From an uncultured Lachnospiraceae bacterium (lineage in GTDB: Bacteria; Bacillota; Clostridia; Lachnospirales; Lachnospiraceae), in NCBI GenBank assembly GCA_946538445.1, contig CAMNGO010000125.1:1-6111 (forward strand): a stretch of 6,111 nucleotides of DNA, in the 5' to 3' direction. Positions 4,680 to 6,111 of this stretch are shown one piece after another; position 1 is the first letter of the stretch, and every line of letters begins with the position of its first letter. The translations under genes were made by a program, and so were the position numbers. The notes below the pieces were generated by a model that was not told where the DNA came from, did not search any database, and saw only the letters and a list, made by a program, of their open reading frames with translations.

Positions 4680-6111
4680 ACAAACCTTCCCATCTCTCCA
4701 GTGCCTTATCAAGGGCTTTTCCGATCCCATGTCCATTCTGTAAGCGCTGCCTTGCATTACGGTATCTTTCGCCGAACATAAAAGACGGTATCCTGGCATA
4801 ATCCATGATCAGTCCGGCAATCCTCTCAGAGCTACGACCGTCACATGATGACATATACCGGTTCAGGAAATTCTGAAATTGATCCGATACTGTATAATCT
4901 TTTATACTTGCAAGGTACTCAGACAGCTCCTTTTGATCTGTTATGACAGGTCCGGGAAGATCCTCCGGATATCTGAGATAAAATCCACGATTATATATAT
5001 TGATATCATAACAGAAAAATACGATCGGTTTATTCAGAAGGGCATATTCAAATATCACGGAAGAATAATCCGTGATCAGCAGATCGGACACCATCATATA
5101 GTCATTCGTCGGATAATCACGGTAGACAAATATATTATCATATGATTTGTCCAGGATACTGTTTTCCATCAAAGGATGCGGGCAGACCACCAGAACCTGA
5201 TCTTCCTGAAGTGATTCTGATAAGAGATCAAAATCCAGATCAGGATGGAATTGTGTTCTGTCTTTTCCCACATCCCGGAATGTCGGGGCATATAAGATAA
5301 CATGTTTCCCGAACAAATCCGGATGTGCCCGGTATATCCGGTCCCTGATATCCGCTTTTATGCTCTCATCGTAGAAGACGTCTGTTCTTGGCGTTCCCAA
5401 TGCATACACTTTGTTGATATCGACATCAAAGGCATCTGCATAAATCGCTCTTAAAGCCTGACCGCTCACACATACCAGGTTATACTGAGCATGAGTGGCA
5501 ACATCCGTTTTTCTTGCCAGGTTTGTGCCTCTTAAACCGAATTGTTTAAACGCCCCGCAGGCATGCCATATCTGGATCAGCCTTTGCTGCGGTTGAAGCG
5601 GAATATATCGTACATACTTCAGATAATCATCTGTGACAATAATACGGCTTGTCATGATCAGTCTGCTTATCTCCACCGCAGTATCAATATCATGAGGAAG
5701 CTTACGACAGATATATTGTTTCCTGCATCCTTTCACCTGTTGATACAGACTTAGGGCATTGCCGGTCAGAGTATCATTTGAACGGATAGAAACAAACAGG
5801 ACCCGGTTCTCGATCTTTTTGCCTTTGTTGTCTTCCAGACATTTTTTCAGTGCTGCGTCCAGTGCTTTTTCACTCTTGAATGGCAGCAATTTCTCGGCAA
5901 CATTTCCGGGATCCGGAAGCAGCCTTTCATCGCATAAAGATTTTATATCTCTTGTATACTCTTCCAGATATTTCGCAGATATGTCATTACTGATGAGATC
6001 TTTATAAGATGCCTCATCTCCTCTGTAAAATATCTTCTCCCCGTAGAGATATCGATAGAAGCCTCTTTTATATAGTCTTTTAATAAATGCTTCCATGTCT
6101 CCATCGAAGTG
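4669..6111 (-). CDS. CDP-glycerol glycerophosphotransferase family enzyme (teichoic-acid type polymerase/primase); 5' end open at window edge
   Basis: Members transfer glycerol- or ribitol-phosphate from a CDP-linked donor to a lipid-linked or sugar acceptor at the inner face of the membrane, building teichoic-acid-like polymers. Numbered from the ATG at 6096, the motifs in order are: IWHACGAFKQFG (176-187), GTPRTD (234-239), ILYAPTFRD (267-275), CPHP (305-308), DLLITDYSSVIFEYALLNKP (338-357), YDINIY (363-368) and DGRSSERI (419-426); all look intact. Residues about 1-90 are charged and unrecognised. The usual family TWHG-like motif reads IWHACG. The frame has no stop between 6096 and the edge, and the ATG at 6096 has only GGAG two bases before it, too close for good initiation; the gene may start upstream and the product be longer, possibly multidomain. 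It overlaps the next gene by 11 bases. The acceptor and donor cannot be read from sequence. Confidence 0.9.
   Translation of the reverse strand, partial: HFDGDMEAFIKRLYKRGFYRYLYGEKIFYRGDEASYKDLISNDISAKYLEEYTRDIKSLCDERLLPDPGNVAEKLLPFKSEKALDAALKKCLEDNKGKKIENRVLFVSIRSNDTLTGNALSLYQQVKGCRKQYICRKLPHDIDTAVEISRLIMTSRIIVTDDYLKYVRYIPLQPQQRLIQIWHACGAFKQFGLRGTNLARKTDVATHAQYNLVCVSGQALRAIYADAFDVDINKVYALGTPRTDVFYDESIKADIRDRIYRAHPDLFGKHVILYAPTFRDVGKDRTQFHPDLDFDLLSESLQEDQVLVVCPHPLMENSILDKSYDNIFVYRDYPTNDYMMVSDLLITDYSSVIFEYALLNKPIVFFCYDINIYNRGFYLRYPEDLPGPVITDQKELSEYLASIKDYTVSDQFQNFLNRYMSSCDGRSSERIAGLIMDYARIPSFMFGERYRNARQRLQNGHGIGKALDKALERWEGLYEK

Noticed and set aside
4680..4799. Longer 381-aa version of the degenerate transferase starting at 4799
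   Set aside because: It would overlap the upstream transferase by 131 bases through a well-conserved frame, whereas ATG 4679 has a Shine-Dalgarno and a normal 11-base overlap; the extra 40 residues look like out-of-frame translation.

Overview
This window looks like ordinary chromosome from a low-to-mid GC Gram-positive anaerobe of the Bacillota (Clostridia, plausibly Lachnospiraceae). The evidence is strong AGGAG-type ribosome binding sites, AT-rich intergenic DNA with extended -10 promoters, a CDP-glycerol glycerophosphotransferase-type enzyme of the teichoic-acid class, and a secreted M14 peptidase with a Gram-positive style signal peptide. The family-level placement is inference from style, not from a marker gene.

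Left half, + strand (1-2601): an AT-rich 141-base leader is followed by mazG (142-855), a nucleoside triphosphate pyrophosphohydrolase whose second MazG-like half has lost its metal ligands. A 220-base regulatory gap follows (856-1075). Next comes an M17 leucyl aminopeptidase (1076-2557) with all metal and catalytic residues in place, ended by a strong rho-independent terminator (2566-2601). The leaders of mazG and of the aminopeptidase share a 15/16-identical box (GTTACCARRATATTAC-like, TTAC repeated at 11-base spacing) and a TATGGTAT extended -10 core. The aminopeptidase leader also has a perfect 10-base inverted repeat overlapping a candidate -35. At the extreme left edge, a -strand promoter and Shine-Dalgarno suggest a divergent gene starting just outside the window.

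Right half, - strand (2600-6111): read 5'->3' on the minus strand, an apparently complete CDP-glycerol:polyol glycerophosphotransferase-like enzyme (5' end at or beyond the window edge) overlaps by 11 bases a second gene of 341 aa. That second protein aligns with the same GT-B fold but has lost every catalytic motif. After a 52-base gap comes a secreted M14 zinc carboxypeptidase with an Arg at the specificity-determining position (bovine carboxypeptidase A residue 255). The two transferase-like genes are probably translationally coupled and act in cell-surface polymer synthesis; the peptidase would act outside the membrane. This set converges tail-to-tail on the aminopeptidase, and the peptidase stop codon lies inside the T-tract of the aminopeptidase terminator.

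No RNA gene, CRISPR array, insertion sequence or phage gene was seen. I do not see a clear new defence or mobile system. The most unusual items are the intact/degenerate glycerophosphotransferase pair and the shared promoter architecture of mazG and the aminopeptidase.
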